Positions 17,785 to 26,943 of a stretch of 64,000 nt of DNA are shown in pieces. The notes under the pieces were generated by a model. The model was given only the letters and a program-made list of their open reading frames with translations, had not been told where the DNA came from and made no database searches. Source of the stretch: Synechocystis sp. PCC 7509 (GTDB lineage: Bacteria > Cyanobacteriota > Cyanobacteriia > Cyanobacteriales > Chroococcidiopsidaceae); contig NZ_ALVU02000001.1 of the NCBI RefSeq assembly GCF_000332075.2, positions 3,298,324-3,362,323 on the forward strand. The letters run 5' to 3'. Within the stretch, counting starts at the first letter, position 1. The number at the start of each line of letters is the position of its first letter. Made by a program: the position numbers and the translations under genes.

Positions 17785-18876
17785 TCAGGGTAACACCTTG
17801 CACTGTCCGTAATGTCGTAATAAATGGTCGCATAATACTAATGCTACCATTGCCTCCACCATTGGCACGGCTCTAGGAAGTACGCAAGGGTCATGTCTAC
17901 CTTTACCTTTTAATAACATTTCTTCTCCTTGCTTATTAACGGTGCGCTGCTCTTTACGAATTGTCGCCGTAGGCTTAAAAGCTACTCGTAAAATAATATT
18001 TTCACCGTTAGAAATGCCGCCTTGAACGCCACCAGAGCGATTAGTTACCGTGCGAATTTCCCCGTTTTCATCTGTATAAAATTCGTCGTTGTGTTCGCTC
18101 CCATTTAGCAGAGTTCCCGCAAAACCCGAACCAATTTCAAAGCCTTTAGTTGCCGGGAGAGACATTACACCTTTGGCAATGTCCGCCTCAATTCTATCAA
18201 AAACTGGCGAACCTAAACCTTTTGGAACGTTACGAACGACACATTCCACCACACCGCCAACAGAATCCCCTTGTCTTCCTACTTGCTCGATTAGTTCAAT
18301 CATCCGCTCGGCAGATTCTGGTTCAGGACAGCGTACAATGTTACTTTCAACTTGCTCTAAAGTTACCGTACTTGGATCGATTACCGCTTCTAAATCTTTG
18401 ATCCGCTTAACATAGCCAACAATTTCTACATTAGCAAAGGTAGCCAGAATTTTTTTAGCGATCGCACCCGCCGCCACTCGTCCGATAGTTTCCCTAGCTG
18501 AAGAACGTCCCCCACCTTGCCAATTACGGATTCCATACTTAGCATCGTAAGTAGCATCAGCGTGAGAAGGACGATAGGATTTTGCCATCTCATCGTAATC
18601 TTGAGGGCGAGTATCTTTGTTTCGCACTAGAATAGCGATCGGCGTACCTAAAGTTTTACTTTCAAATACTCCCGACAGAATCTCACAAGTATCAGCTTCT
18701 TTGCGCGGTGTGGTAATTTTACTTTGTCCTGGTCGCCTACGGTCTAATTCCTTTTGGATTTCTTCTGCTGTAATCTCTAGTAATGGCGGACAGCCATCTA
18801 TTGTCACCCCAACACCACCGCCGTGAGACTCACCAAAAGTAGTGACTCGAAACAAATGCCCAAAAGTATTACCCAT
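17785..18876 (-). CDS. aroC: chorismate synthase
   Basis: A 363-residue cytosolic enzyme of the usual length. It converts 5-enolpyruvylshikimate-3-phosphate to chorismate with reduced FMN, the last shikimate step. Signatures are [20 protein letters not shown] at the N-terminus, [36 protein letters not shown], and [14 protein letters not shown] near the end. The conserved histidines in GESHG and GKGRHDPCV, which assist the anti-elimination, are present. It is monocistronic by layout, with a terminator downstream and a MITE-containing spacer upstream. Confidence 0.98.
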   Translation of the reverse strand: MGNTFGHLFRVTTFGESHGGGVGVTIDGCPPLLEITAEEIQKELDRRRPGQSKITTPRKEADTCEILSGVFESKTLGTPIAILVRNKDTRPQDYDEMAKSYRPSHADATYDAKYGIRNWQGGGRSSARETIGRVAAGAIAKKILATFANVEIVGYVKRIKDLEAVIDPSTVTLEQVESNIVRCPEPESAERMIELIEQVGRQGDSVGGVVECVVRNVPKGLGSPVFDRIEADIAKGVMSLPATKGFEIGSGFAGTLLNGSEHNDEFYTDENGEIRTVTNRSGGVQGGISNGENIILRVAFKPTATIRKEQRTVNKQGEEMLLKGKGRHDPCVLPRAVPMVEAMVALVLCDHLLRHYGQCKVLP

Positions 18877-18994
18877 GATGCGTCTTTAAGATAGCCTGAT
18901 GTTTTCTAGCATAAACAAGTTGCAAGTCAAAATTCATAAGTTTTAGTTTAAAAGTACGCATTTAATTGAATAATTTTTAGGTATTTAGATAAAA

Positions 18995-19081
18995 TGCCGA
19001 TCCGATATGATTCATAAACGTTAACTGTGGGGGCGCAATGCTTTGCGCCCCCACTTCACAACTGATTTAGGATTGCTATAT
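18995..19081. mobile_element. MITE-like element, copy 1 (supplies the VOC start codon)
   Basis: About 87 bp. A central perfect palindrome GTGGGGGCGCAA-TGC-TTTGCGCCCCCAC is flanked by arms ending in TTAGGATTGCTATA on the right and a diverged ATGATTCATAAA arm on the left. The right terminus TATA runs into TG, so the ATG of the following gene at 19080 begins with the last base of the element. Related copies are at 26148-26284 and 46511-46603. Confidence 0.75.
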
Positions 19082-19442
19082 GCAGATTATTGAGTGTTTC
19101 CATACCGCTTTGCTTGTAACAGACTTACAAAAAGCTGAGGAGTTTTACAGTAATGTCCTCGGATTAACCAAAATCGACAGAAGTCTCAATTATCCCGGTA
19201 CTTGGTATCAAATCGGTAACTTTCAACTTCATCTCATAGTTGACTCATCCATCTCAACGGACATCCACAACTCCCAAAAACTAGGACGCAACCCTCATCT
19301 AGCATTTAAAGTTGCAAACTTAGAAACCGCCAAAAGCCAGCTAATGGCTAACAATTGCTTTATTCAAACTAGCGCTTCCGGTCGAGCGGCTTTATTTACC
19401 AGAGATCCAGACAACAATATTATAGAACTCACCCAAAACTAA
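19080..19442 (+). CDS. VOC (glyoxalase/bleomycin-resistance) family protein
   Basis: A 120-residue protein of two beta-alpha-beta-beta-beta modules. Module 1 opens CFHTALLVTDLQKAEEFYSN and carries the metal-type His. Module 2 contains RNPHLAFKVANLETAKSQL and ends FTRDPDNNIIELTQN with the conserved Glu. Metal ligands are compatible with a dioxygenase- or lyase-like activity, but the reaction is not predictable. The start codon overlaps the terminus of a MITE, so an older promoter or start may have been replaced. It is followed 23 bases later by the XisF-like recombinase gene and may share its transcript. Confidence 0.87.
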   Translation: MQIIECFHTALLVTDLQKAEEFYSNVLGLTKIDRSLNYPGTWYQIGNFQLHLIVDSSISTDIHNSQKLGRNPHLAFKVANLETAKSQLMANNCFIQTSASGRAALFTRDPDNNIIELTQN

Positions 19443-19465
19443 ACTTTTTCTAGTACGGTTTGTTG

Positions 19466-20740
19466 ATGAAAATTATCGCCTACACCTATACAAACCCTCT
19501 CCTAGAACCCCCGCCAGAGCCGAATTTATGGGGATGGGAGCTAGATAAATTGTATCAAGACTTGGGAAAGCGATCGCAATTGCAACAACTCTTGCGTGAC
19601 GCAAAAACCGAAAGAGCAGACTATCTCCTCATTCGCCGCATTGAAGAACTTGGTGACTCTATCCCAGAAATTAACAGCCGACTAAGCGAACTTGTAGCGC
19701 TCAATATCAAGCTAATTACCACCGAACAAACGGCGGATATGCAGGCTGATTTAGTGCAACTGCAACAAATTCAATACGAACAACGCAGTCGCAGTATCCG
19801 CACTGGACACGCCCGCAACCGCCTAAATGCCCTCACCCCACCCGGTAAAGTTCCCTACGGCTACCGCAGAATCAAAGATCGTTATGCTATAGATCGCACT
19901 ACATCCCCCGTAGTTAAAGACTTTTTTGATCGCTTTCTTCTTTACGGATCTTTGCGGGGTGCGGTACGTTATTTAGCCCAAAAATACGGCAAAAAAATCT
20001 CTGTCACTACCGGAAAACGTTGGTTAATTAATCCCGTCTATCGTGGCGATACGGCTTACCAAAACGAACAAACTTTGTCTGATACTCACGCGCCAATTAT
20101 TTCTAGAGAAGAAGCCGCCCAAATCGATCGCCTATTACGCCGCAATCGTCGATTACCCCCGCGTACCGCCAGCGCCAACCGTTCTTTAGCGGGATTAGTT
20201 AGTTGCACTTCATGCTCGTCACCAATGATTGTTGTGAGCGTTACTAAACCCCGTAAATCTAACGAATATTTATATTTGCGCCCTACTTCTTGCCCCAACA
20301 AGCCTAAATGTCGCTCTTTAGCTTACGAAGAAGTATTGCAACAAACAATTTCCACAATTTGCCGCGATTTACCAATAGCAGTAAGTGGCATGAATTTTTC
20401 GCAATTAGATGGTGTAAAAAATTCTTGGTTAGCAGAAATTGCCACTAAGCAAGAAATTCTCGCCCAAATACCACCTTTAATCGATAATGGGATTTTGGAC
20501 TCGGAAACGGCGACACTACGCACTTACAACCTCCGTACCGAAATTTCGGATTTACAGGGAAAATTAGCAACTTTGCCGCCTGTAAACTTGCAATCAGTGG
20601 CTCAATTAGTCTCTATTCCTCAGTTTTGGCTCGATTTATCCGAATCGGAGCGACGATTTTATTTTAGGGAGTTTATCCGCCAAATTCAAATAGTACGCCA
20701 AGATAAAAGTTGGCAGTTGCAAATTATCTTTATTTTTTAG
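19466..20740 (+). CDS. XisF-like large serine recombinase family protein lacking the usual catalytic serine motif
   Basis: The ATG at 19466 gives 424 residues. The middle part (LTPPGKVPYGYRRIKDRYAI, then VRYLAQKYGKKISVTTGKRW) matches the recombinase domain of large serine recombinases. A zinc ribbon follows (CTSCSSPM and CPNKPKCRS), with a helical C-terminal part. The N-terminus begins MKIIAYTYTNPLLEPPPEP, where catalytic enzymes have Y-x-R-x-S. That serine is absent, yet LLIRRIEELGDSIPEINSRL still resembles the resolvase fold. The protein is similar in layout to XisF of heterocystous cyanobacteria, but a housekeeping or regulatory DNA-binding role is equally possible. No attachment sites are visible. 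Confidence 0.8.
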   Translation: MKIIAYTYTNPLLEPPPEPNLWGWELDKLYQDLGKRSQLQQLLRDAKTERADYLLIRRIEELGDSIPEINSRLSELVALNIKLITTEQTADMQADLVQLQQIQYEQRSRSIRTGHARNRLNALTPPGKVPYGYRRIKDRYAIDRTTSPVVKDFFDRFLLYGSLRGAVRYLAQKYGKKISVTTGKRWLINPVYRGDTAYQNEQTLSDTHAPIISREEAAQIDRLLRRNRRLPPRTASANRSLAGLVSCTSCSSPMIVVSVTKPRKSNEYLYLRPTSCPNKPKCRSLAYEEVLQQTISTICRDLPIAVSGMNFSQLDGVKNSWLAEIATKQEILAQIPPLIDNGILDSETATLRTYNLRTEISDLQGKLATLPPVNLQSVAQLVSIPQFWLDLSESERRFYFREFIRQIQIVRQDKSWQLQIIFIF

Positions 20741-20756
20741 AAGTCACTTCCCTTTC

Positions 20757-22355
20757 ATGGCTCGTTTGCGTTATAAAAATTTTACTCAAAAACTCCGCCC
20801 GATGGATTGGTTGTGGTTTGTTGGGTTATTAATCGCCGCTTTGATACTATTTACGCTCAATTTGGGCGGAGTAGCGCTGCGAGACTGGGATGAGGGTACG
20901 GTGGCTCAAGTGGCGCGGGAAATTTCTCGCCATCCCATTGCTTCGGAAGCTTGGATTTATCCCACTCTTGGCGGCGAAGCCTATCTAAATAAACCGCCGC
21001 TTATCCACTGGCTAATTGCTTTGACTTACCGTACTTTTGGGGTAAATGAATGGACATCGCGCCTACCTGGAGCAATTTTAACAGCGTTTTCTGTACCGTT
21101 ACTTTACAGCATTGGGCGAGAAATATTCCCGCAAAGAATAACGGCTATTTTTGCCAGTCTAGTTTACTTGACAATGCTACCAATGGTACGTCACGGACGA
21201 CTAGCGATGTTAGATGGCGCGGTAGTAAGTTTTTTTGTATTTACAATTTGGTGCGTGTTGCGAAGTCGGCGGAATCTGGGCTACTGCTTAGGTGTAGGCA
21301 TTGGGTTAGGGCTAATCTGTTTTACTAAGGGGCTTTTAGGTTTATTATTAGGGGCGATCGCATTATTATTTCTGTTATGGGATACACCGCGCCTACTCAC
21401 CAGTTGGCAAATGTGGTTAAGGCTGGCAATTGGGACAATTCCAGTAATTAGTTGGTATACTGCCCAATGGCTGCATTATGGTAGCTTTTTTACTCAAACC
21501 GCCTTAGTTAATCAATCTTTTAATCGCATTTGGCAAGGGGTAGAAAATCATGCCCAGCCACCTTGGTATTATTTATTAGAAATTGTTAAATATTCTTTCC
21601 CCTGGTTGCTATTTTTACCCCAAGGATTTCGTTTTGCTTGGATAAATAGCAATATTAGTTACTCCAAGCTAATTGTAGTTTGGCTGGGGGTTTACTTACT
21701 GGCAATTTCTATAATGACTACTAAATTGCCTTGGTACGTTTTACCAATTTATCCCGCCTTTGCTCTAGCGGTGGGAGTCCAGCTAACCCAAATTTGGCAG
21801 AAACCACACTTAAATTATTCTCGCAACGCGATCACAATTCTGACATTATTAGCAACAATTGCCTGGGGTGGTAGTTTATACTTTAGCCCTCTAAGTCCCG
21901 CCAAAGACTTGCAAGTACAGATAATCTCAACTTGTGTAGCGCTGACGATGACCATTGCCGCAATTTTAGCCCAAGAACGCGATCGCCAATTTATTGTAAT
22001 TTTATTTTGGGGTTGCTATCTTTCTATCGCTTTATTTGTCACTTCTCGTCATTGGGTATGGGAATTAGCGGAAGCTTACCCAGTAAAACCTGTAGCTGCA
22101 TTAATTCAAAGTAATACACCCATCAATGGGAAAATTTATACTTCTTTTCCTGATCATCGACCATCATTGGACTTTTATAGCGATCTCCACATCAGCCCTG
22201 CCACTAATGACGAACTTCAACTATACTGGCGACAGCAAACAAAAGCCTACTTTCTTCTGGATACAGCTACATTAAAAAGTCTCCAGTTAAAATCGGTTCA
22301 AAAACTGGGGACAAGAGAAGGTTGGAGCTTAGTTAAGGCTAATAGCAATAGGTAA
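20757..22355 (+). CDS. GT39/ArnT-like membrane glycosyltransferase
   Basis: A 532-residue integral membrane protein with about ten or more hydrophobic helices and a GT-C fold. The first loop after helix 1 has LRDWDEGTVAQVAREI, the acidic DE pair typical of dolichyl/undecaprenyl-phosphate sugar transferases. A KLPWYVLPIYPAFALAVG segment later on is also typical. It would use a polyprenyl-phosphate-linked sugar on the periplasmic side, for example to modify lipid A, a glycan or protein; the acceptor is unknown. It follows the recombinase gene after 16 bases on the same strand. Confidence 0.87.
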   Translation: MARLRYKNFTQKLRPMDWLWFVGLLIAALILFTLNLGGVALRDWDEGTVAQVAREISRHPIASEAWIYPTLGGEAYLNKPPLIHWLIALTYRTFGVNEWTSRLPGAILTAFSVPLLYSIGREIFPQRITAIFASLVYLTMLPMVRHGRLAMLDGAVVSFFVFTIWCVLRSRRNLGYCLGVGIGLGLICFTKGLLGLLLGAIALLFLLWDTPRLLTSWQMWLRLAIGTIPVISWYTAQWLHYGSFFTQTALVNQSFNRIWQGVENHAQPPWYYLLEIVKYSFPWLLFLPQGFRFAWINSNISYSKLIVVWLGVYLLAISIMTTKLPWYVLPIYPAFALAVGVQLTQIWQKPHLNYSRNAITILTLLATIAWGGSLYFSPLSPAKDLQVQIISTCVALTMTIAAILAQERDRQFIVILFWGCYLSIALFVTSRHWVWELAEAYPVKPVAALIQSNTPINGKIYTSFPDHRPSLDFYSDLHISPATNDELQLYWRQQTKAYFLLDTATLKSLQLKSVQKLGTREGWSLVKANSNR

Positions 22356-22379
22356 AAACTGTTATTTCTGCCTATACTT

Positions 22380-22769
22380 TTACAAGCTTGGTGGATGATT
22401 GCGATCGTTAATTTTTTCTACTACTTGATTAATAGGATTTTGCTGACGCTGGACGCTATCAATTGTAAAAACACTAGCACCCATAATTAACAAGCCTACC
22501 GCCACATACATAAACGGACGCTTGATTACACCTAAGTCACGAATAATTCTTGCCCAAGGCTTGCTTTGACGGCGCAGTAGTTGAGCAACTAATACTTGTT
22601 TACCACTAAAGGGGTCGCGGACATAATGACCGCTCCAAGTTACTACTAACTTCTCTTGGCATGAATTACAAGTAAATAATCCATTACACATTTTGACCAG
22701 CTTAAGGTTGCTGCTTCTTTGACAAATGGGGCAAGTAGTATTTTGATTACCAAAGGTGTGAGTATTCAT
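22380..22769 (-). CDS. zinc-ribbon membrane protein, hypothetical
   Basis: A 129-residue protein with two CxxC pairs (CPICQRSS and CNSCQEKL) spaced as a zinc ribbon in the first 40 residues. One transmembrane helix lies near residues 85-105 (FMYVAVGLLIMGASVFTI), with a short extracytoplasmic tail. No function is known to me. It is convergent with the GT39 gene. Confidence 0.7.
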   Translation of the reverse strand: MNTHTFGNQNTTCPICQRSSNLKLVKMCNGLFTCNSCQEKLVVTWSGHYVRDPFSGKQVLVAQLLRRQSKPWARIIRDLGVIKRPFMYVAVGLLIMGASVFTIDSVQRQQNPINQVVEKINDRNHPPSL

Positions 22770-23629
22770 ACGTCAGCCTAGTTTACGTGAGTCGCTTTGC
22801 TCCAACAGAATTTATTGAGCGTCCTAATTAAAGTATTGCCCTTTTTTTGTCATAGATCGCACTTTTGCCTTGCAGAAAATTTCTAATTTACTGCACCTAG
22901 TAAAACCCCATCTGCCAATAACAGCGATGCGTTAGCTTCTCTATAGGATTTGTTGCAAGGCATTTTGCCAATCCATTGAGCGAAGCTCTTTCCTAGTTTA
23001 AGCAATCTTTGCCAGCAATATTGAGCAACTTTTCAGTTGTAACACATTGCCTAGCCGTACCTCAAAAGCATACTGGTTGTATACCTAGGCAAGCTTGTTA
23101 TTTCTGGTAATTGGCAACAAAAATTAAAGATTTTGGCAGTTGCAGCCAAGCCCACAACCTATTGTTAATCTATCTTGGGAGGCAGCAAAGTTATAACAAC
23201 TACTTGCTAAGACCAAAATTCACTCGCAAAGCATTGTCTTGTCTTGTTTAAGATTTTAAGAGCAATGCCTGAAAGTTTTTAAATTTGTTCGTAACTCTAA
23301 CTGCACTATCTATGCATTAATTGCATATTGTAAATGTAACTAATGCATATTGTAAAAATTAATACAATTTGAAAACATAAATTTGTAATTGTTCCTTGCT
23401 AAAATTTTATCTAAAAGAGCAATCAAAAATTAGCACCGTTATCTAACTAGCGGAAACATCGACGCGGCTATTAAAAATGTATTGTTTCAATCGGTAATTT
23501 TGCAGCAACAAATAATGCTTTCAGGCATTAGTTATTGCTACTTTACCAGTGGTAGATGCTTGAAATTTGCGATAGTAGTGAGGAATGAGGTTGAGATTTA
23601 GTAAAAAACTTACTCCTCTTTTCTGTAGT
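22770..23629. other. long non-coding stretch downstream of the cyAbrB gene
   Basis: About 860 bases with no reading frame I trust on either strand. It contains a 13-bp direct repeat at 23322-23356 (separate entry) and an AT-rich patch around 23330-23420. It could hold an RNA gene or a long 3' region, but I see no known RNA signature (no tRNA, 6S or Yfr1 core). Confidence 0.5.
23322..23356. promoter_or_regulatory. 13-bp direct repeats spaced 22 bp, possible operator
   Basis: TGCATATTGTAAA occurs at 23322-23334 and again at 23344-23356. The 22-bp centre-to-centre distance is about two helical turns, which is typical of protein binding sites on one DNA face. A partial third match (TATGCATTAA) precedes them. 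No gene start is adjacent, so its target is unclear. Confidence 0.35.
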
Positions 23630-24028
23630 TTAGGCTGTAGCTTCAGTATCGTCTTCACGTTCTAATTGCTGCAACCGGATGTGTTTGCGCCCTAAAGTTA
23701 TTTTGAACTCGTCGCCCGGCTCCAAGCCCATTTGTTTTGTATAAGCTGAACCTATCAATAAGTTTTTATTTTGCTGAACGCTAATTTTGTAGCTGGCGCT
23801 ACGACCTCCCCGCCCATCGGAACTACTGTGGCTATCTAATTCAATGCCTTCTGCATCAATTAGAGCATTGAGAAACTTCATCATGTTGACTCGCTCAACA
23901 CCATTTTTGGTGATAGTGTAGTAGCCACACTCTTTAGCTTTTTGTTCTTTGCTAATACTCTCTAGCTCTTTAACTTTATCAAGAAGTTCTTGCCCAGTTA
24001 ATGGCTCTACTTTTTTCTTTTTATTCAT
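23630..24028 (-). CDS. cyAbrB-type transcriptional regulator
   Basis: A 132-residue protein of the cyanobacterial AbrB family, whose DNA-binding swapped-hairpin domain is C-terminal rather than N-terminal. The N-terminal part reads PLTGQELLDKVKELESISKE and then KECGYYTITKNGVERVN. The C-terminal AbrB-like part is LLIGSAYTKQMGLEPGDEFK with RKHIRLQQLE. These proteins (cyAbrB1/CalA and cyAbrB2/CalB) act in carbon, nitrogen and redox gene control. I cannot assign which paralogue with certainty. Long non-coding spacers flank the gene on both sides, compatible with complex regulation. Confidence 0.92.
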   Translation of the reverse strand: MNKKKKVEPLTGQELLDKVKELESISKEQKAKECGYYTITKNGVERVNMMKFLNALIDAEGIELDSHSSSDGRGGRSASYKISVQQNKNLLIGSAYTKQMGLEPGDEFKITLGRKHIRLQQLEREDDTEATA

Positions 24029-24733
24029 CGGCTTAAGTCAGGAAACTAATGGTTTAATGGTTCGGCTAGTTTTTATTCTAGCTAATCATAGCTTTAAAGC
24101 AATGGATTTTGTGGTTTAAGCCAGTAAAACTAAGCAAAATGCTGTATTCAAATAAAGCAAACTTTGAGTTTTATTTTTACTTTGACTCTTAACCAAACCT
24201 TGGCAAAAGTTAGTTATGCCAATTTTATGATATTACTTAGCTTTGCTTTAGCTTCACGAATTATACTACATTAATTTTGATTATAAAATGATAATATCTC
24301 GGAGATTAAAAAAACCTAAAAATAAAAATAATGATAATAATTGCCAAGAATAGCAGTAACTTAATAACATTAGATAGATGCTTGCAAAGCTGGCAATTGC
24401 TCTAGGTTAATAGATTTTATTGCCAGGGGAAGTAAACTAAAAATATAAACTCAGCAATAATAGTATTAAGTAGTATTACTAGGAAAAGAACTGATTTACA
24501 AAGAAAAAAGCGCAAAACAAAGCATAAACCCAAAAATTGGCATAAAATTCTCACTTTTAAAAAATCTTTTAGGCATTACTAGAAGAATAATCTAAATTAT
24601 TGAGCCTTAGCAAAGCTGGCATCATAGGTTTAGTTGTGTATATCTACGGTTAAGAATTTTGATTTGATATCAAAGAGTTGGCAAATAACTTCGCCTAATT
24701 GGCGATCGCATTGGTTTAATATTTAGCTAATAA
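24029..24733. other. long AT-rich divergent spacer between cyAbrB and Rrf2 genes
   Basis: About 705 bases with no credible coding region. It carries the promoters of cyAbrB (minus) and the Rrf2 gene (plus) and is strongly AT-rich, with A/T runs and TTTAG/CTAAA motifs. It could include a long 5' leader for either gene. No terminator-like hairpin or known RNA motif is evident. Confidence 0.5.
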
Positions 24734-25177
24734 ATGAAATTGACAACTCGCGGACACTATAGCGTCAAAGCATTACTAGATTTGAGCTTACAACCAATGG
24801 GGGAGGCGATCGCTGTAAAAACCATCGCTTTACGGCAAAATATCCCCGCGCCTTATTTAGAAAAATTACTAATAGAAATGCGTCGCGCGGGATTAGTAGA
24901 ATCAGTACGAGGAGCTTCGGGGGGGTACAAATTAGCCAAAGCGCCCGAAAAAATATCTTTAGGGCAAATTCTCGCCTCTGTAGGCGAAACCATCGAACCC
25001 TTACCCCATCACAGTCCAACGGCGGCGCAAGCAGAGGATTGGGTAACATTTACCTTGTGGCAGAGACTACACCAAAAATTAAAAGAAGCACTGTATGCTA
25101 TAACACTTGCCGATCTTTATTACGATGCCCGCAGTTGGCAAGCATCGCAAGGGGAATCTGCGAGTTTTGTTGTTTAG
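24734..25177 (+). CDS. Rrf2 family transcriptional regulator without cysteines
   Basis: A 147-residue winged-helix regulator. The opening MKLTTRGHYSVKALLDLSLQ and the helix LRQNIPAPYLEKLLIEMRRA with VESVRGASGGYKLAK (wing) are diagnostic of Rrf2. There is no cysteine in the whole protein, so it cannot bind an Fe-S cluster through the three cysteines used by IscR or NsrR. Cyanobacterial members of this kind (Slr0846 in Synechocystis) affect photosystem I gene expression. cbiB starts 31 bases downstream, so the two may be co-transcribed. Confidence 0.92.
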   Translation: MKLTTRGHYSVKALLDLSLQPMGEAIAVKTIALRQNIPAPYLEKLLIEMRRAGLVESVRGASGGYKLAKAPEKISLGQILASVGETIEPLPHHSPTAAQAEDWVTFTLWQRLHQKLKEALYAITLADLYYDARSWQASQGESASFVV

Positions 25178-25208
25178 GTGGTAATGGGTAATTGGTTGAC
25201 CAATATTA

Positions 25209-26174
25209 ATGATTATTTTGCTAGTGGCGGCGGTTTTAGATTATTTAATTGGCGATCCTTGGACTTGGCTGCATCCAGTGCAGGTAATGGGTTGGGTAAT
25301 AAATCGCTTTAGGCAACTAAATGGATTTAAGGAATGCGATCGCCCTTTACTACAACGCTTTTATGGAATATTCTTAGGACTGACTCTAATAATTGGTAGT
25401 GGTGGGTTTGGTTGGGCAATTTCTTACGGCTCAAACTTGATTCATCCCCTATTTGGCATTGTTACTCAAAGCATTATTGTAGCTAGTTGCTTTGCCCAAA
25501 AAAGCTTAAGACAAGCAGCAGATAACGTTTTACAAGTCCTTGCTACAGGGGATTTAGCCCAAGCTCGAATAAGTTTAAGTCAATACGTGGGTAGAGATAC
25601 CGAAAACTTGACAGAACCAGAAATCTTACGAGCGGTAATGGAAACTGTCACCGAAAATGCCACCGATGGGGTAATGTCTCCCTTATTTTATGCAATTGTT
25701 GGGGCGTTTACACCTCTTGGTAGCGCTGCTTTAGCCTTAGCCTACAAAGCTGCTAGTACCTTAGATTCAACGATTGGCTACCGGGAAGCACCTTACACTT
25801 ATGTTGGCTGGTTTAGCGCCAGACTTGAAGATTATCTGACTTGGCTTCCTTGTCGGCTTACAGTTTTAACTTTGGCATTATTATCTGGTAAGCCTAAGCA
25901 AGTTTGGCTTATTTGTATTCGAGATGCGGTAAAAGATGCGAGTCCCAATTCTGGCTGGAGTGAGGGGGCTTACGCGGCGGTGTTGGGTGTACAAGTAGGC
26001 GGAACAAATTGGTATCGTGGAGTAGCTAAACCCAAACCTTTAATTGGCGACGCTATTTATCCAATTACCTCCGAGCGGATTTACCAAGCGTTGCAACTAA
26101 CACAGTATTGTTTTTTGACTTGGCTAATAATTGCGATCGCGCTTGCTATTATCGCAATCCTAAATCAATTGTGA
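25209..26174 (+). CDS. cbiB: adenosylcobinamide-phosphate synthase
   Basis: A 321-residue inner-membrane protein of normal length with about five hydrophobic helices. It joins aminopropanol phosphate (or its analogue) to adenosylcobyric acid in cobalamin synthesis. Signatures are LIGDPWTWLHPVQVMGWVI near the start, VTENATDGVMSPLFYAIVG, and AYKAASTLDSTIGYR. The last codons (AILNQL then TGA) lie inside a MITE-like element, so the native C-terminus has probably been altered by its insertion. The gene is also known as cobD in aerobic-pathway nomenclature. Confidence 0.95.
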   Translation: MIILLVAAVLDYLIGDPWTWLHPVQVMGWVINRFRQLNGFKECDRPLLQRFYGIFLGLTLIIGSGGFGWAISYGSNLIHPLFGIVTQSIIVASCFAQKSLRQAADNVLQVLATGDLAQARISLSQYVGRDTENLTEPEILRAVMETVTENATDGVMSPLFYAIVGAFTPLGSAALALAYKAASTLDSTIGYREAPYTYVGWFSARLEDYLTWLPCRLTVLTLALLSGKPKQVWLICIRDAVKDASPNSGWSEGAYAAVLGVQVGGTNWYRGVAKPKPLIGDAIYPITSERIYQALQLTQYCFLTWLIIAIALAIIAILNQL

Positions 26175-26284
26175 ACGTAGTAGGGGGCGGCATTTTTGGG
26201 AAGAAGGATTCTCCCCAAAAGATGCCTTCGCAATGCATTGCGCCCCTACGGTTAATATTTATGAATTAAATAGGATTGTTATAG
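26148..26284. mobile_element. MITE-like element, copy 2 (supplies the cbiB stop codon)
   Basis: About 137 bp. The left arm GCAATCCTAAATCAATTGTG matches copy 3 at 46515-46534 exactly. The right arm, ATATTTATGAATTAAATAGG then ATTGTTATAG, matches copy 3 closely. The centre carries an enlarged hairpin region with GGGGCGGCA and TTGCGCCCCTAC. The cbiB stop TGA at 26172-26174 lies in the left arm. Confidence 0.78.
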
Positions 26285-26324
26285 TAAATACTTAAATTAT
26301 TCTACCTACTAGGGATTAATAACT

Positions 26325-26861
26325 ATGGCGGCTAAAGTCGTTGAAATTTTATCCTCTGAAGAAATCCGGCGGACGATGACGCGCCTCGCTTCCCAAGTTA
26401 TTGAGAGATCCCGCGATTTGTCTAACTTGGTAGTTTTGGGTATTTATACTAGAGGTGTAGTTTTAGCGGCAAATTTGGCTAAACAAATTGAAATCCTAGA
26501 AGGTGTAGCTGTTCCAGTGGGTGCGATAGATATTACCTTTTATCGAGACGATTTAGACCAAATTGGGGTCAGGACTCCTGCTAAAACCGATATTCCCTTT
26601 GATTTGACAGGGAAAACAGTTTTGCTCGTAGATGATGTTATTTATAAAGGGCGGACAATTCGCGCTGCTTTAAATGCCGTCAATGAATATGGTAGACCAG
26701 CAACTATATGGTTAGCGGTACTTGTAGATAGAGGTCATAGAGAATTACCAATTCACCCAGATTTTACCGGAAAAAAGCTACCTACTTCTAAAGATGAAAA
26801 AGTCAAAGTTTACTTGCAAGGTTTTGATAACCGAGATGGGGTGGAATTGATTAGTAGTTAA
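26325..26861 (+). CDS. pyrR: bifunctional pyr operon regulator / uracil phosphoribosyltransferase PyrR
   Basis: A 178-residue phosphoribosyltransferase-fold protein of standard PyrR length. The PRPP-binding loop is [18 protein letters not shown]. Other PyrR signatures are [29 protein letters not shown] and [15 protein letters not shown]. In Bacillus PyrR binds pyr mRNA to cause attenuation and also makes UMP from uracil. No pyr genes are adjacent here, and in cyanobacteria the regulatory role is unproven, so the UPRTase activity is the safer reading. It stands alone just after a MITE. Confidence 0.95.
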   Translation: MAAKVVEILSSEEIRRTMTRLASQVIERSRDLSNLVVLGIYTRGVVLAANLAKQIEILEGVAVPVGAIDITFYRDDLDQIGVRTPAKTDIPFDLTGKTVLLVDDVIYKGRTIRAALNAVNEYGRPATIWLAVLVDRGHRELPIHPDFTGKKLPTSKDEKVKVYLQGFDNRDGVELISS

Positions 26862-26943
26862 TTTAATTTTTATTTCTTAAAGTGTGGCAGTAGTTTTGAT
26901 TCCCGCGTCAAACTAGATAAAACCAGTATCAATATTTTTAGGT

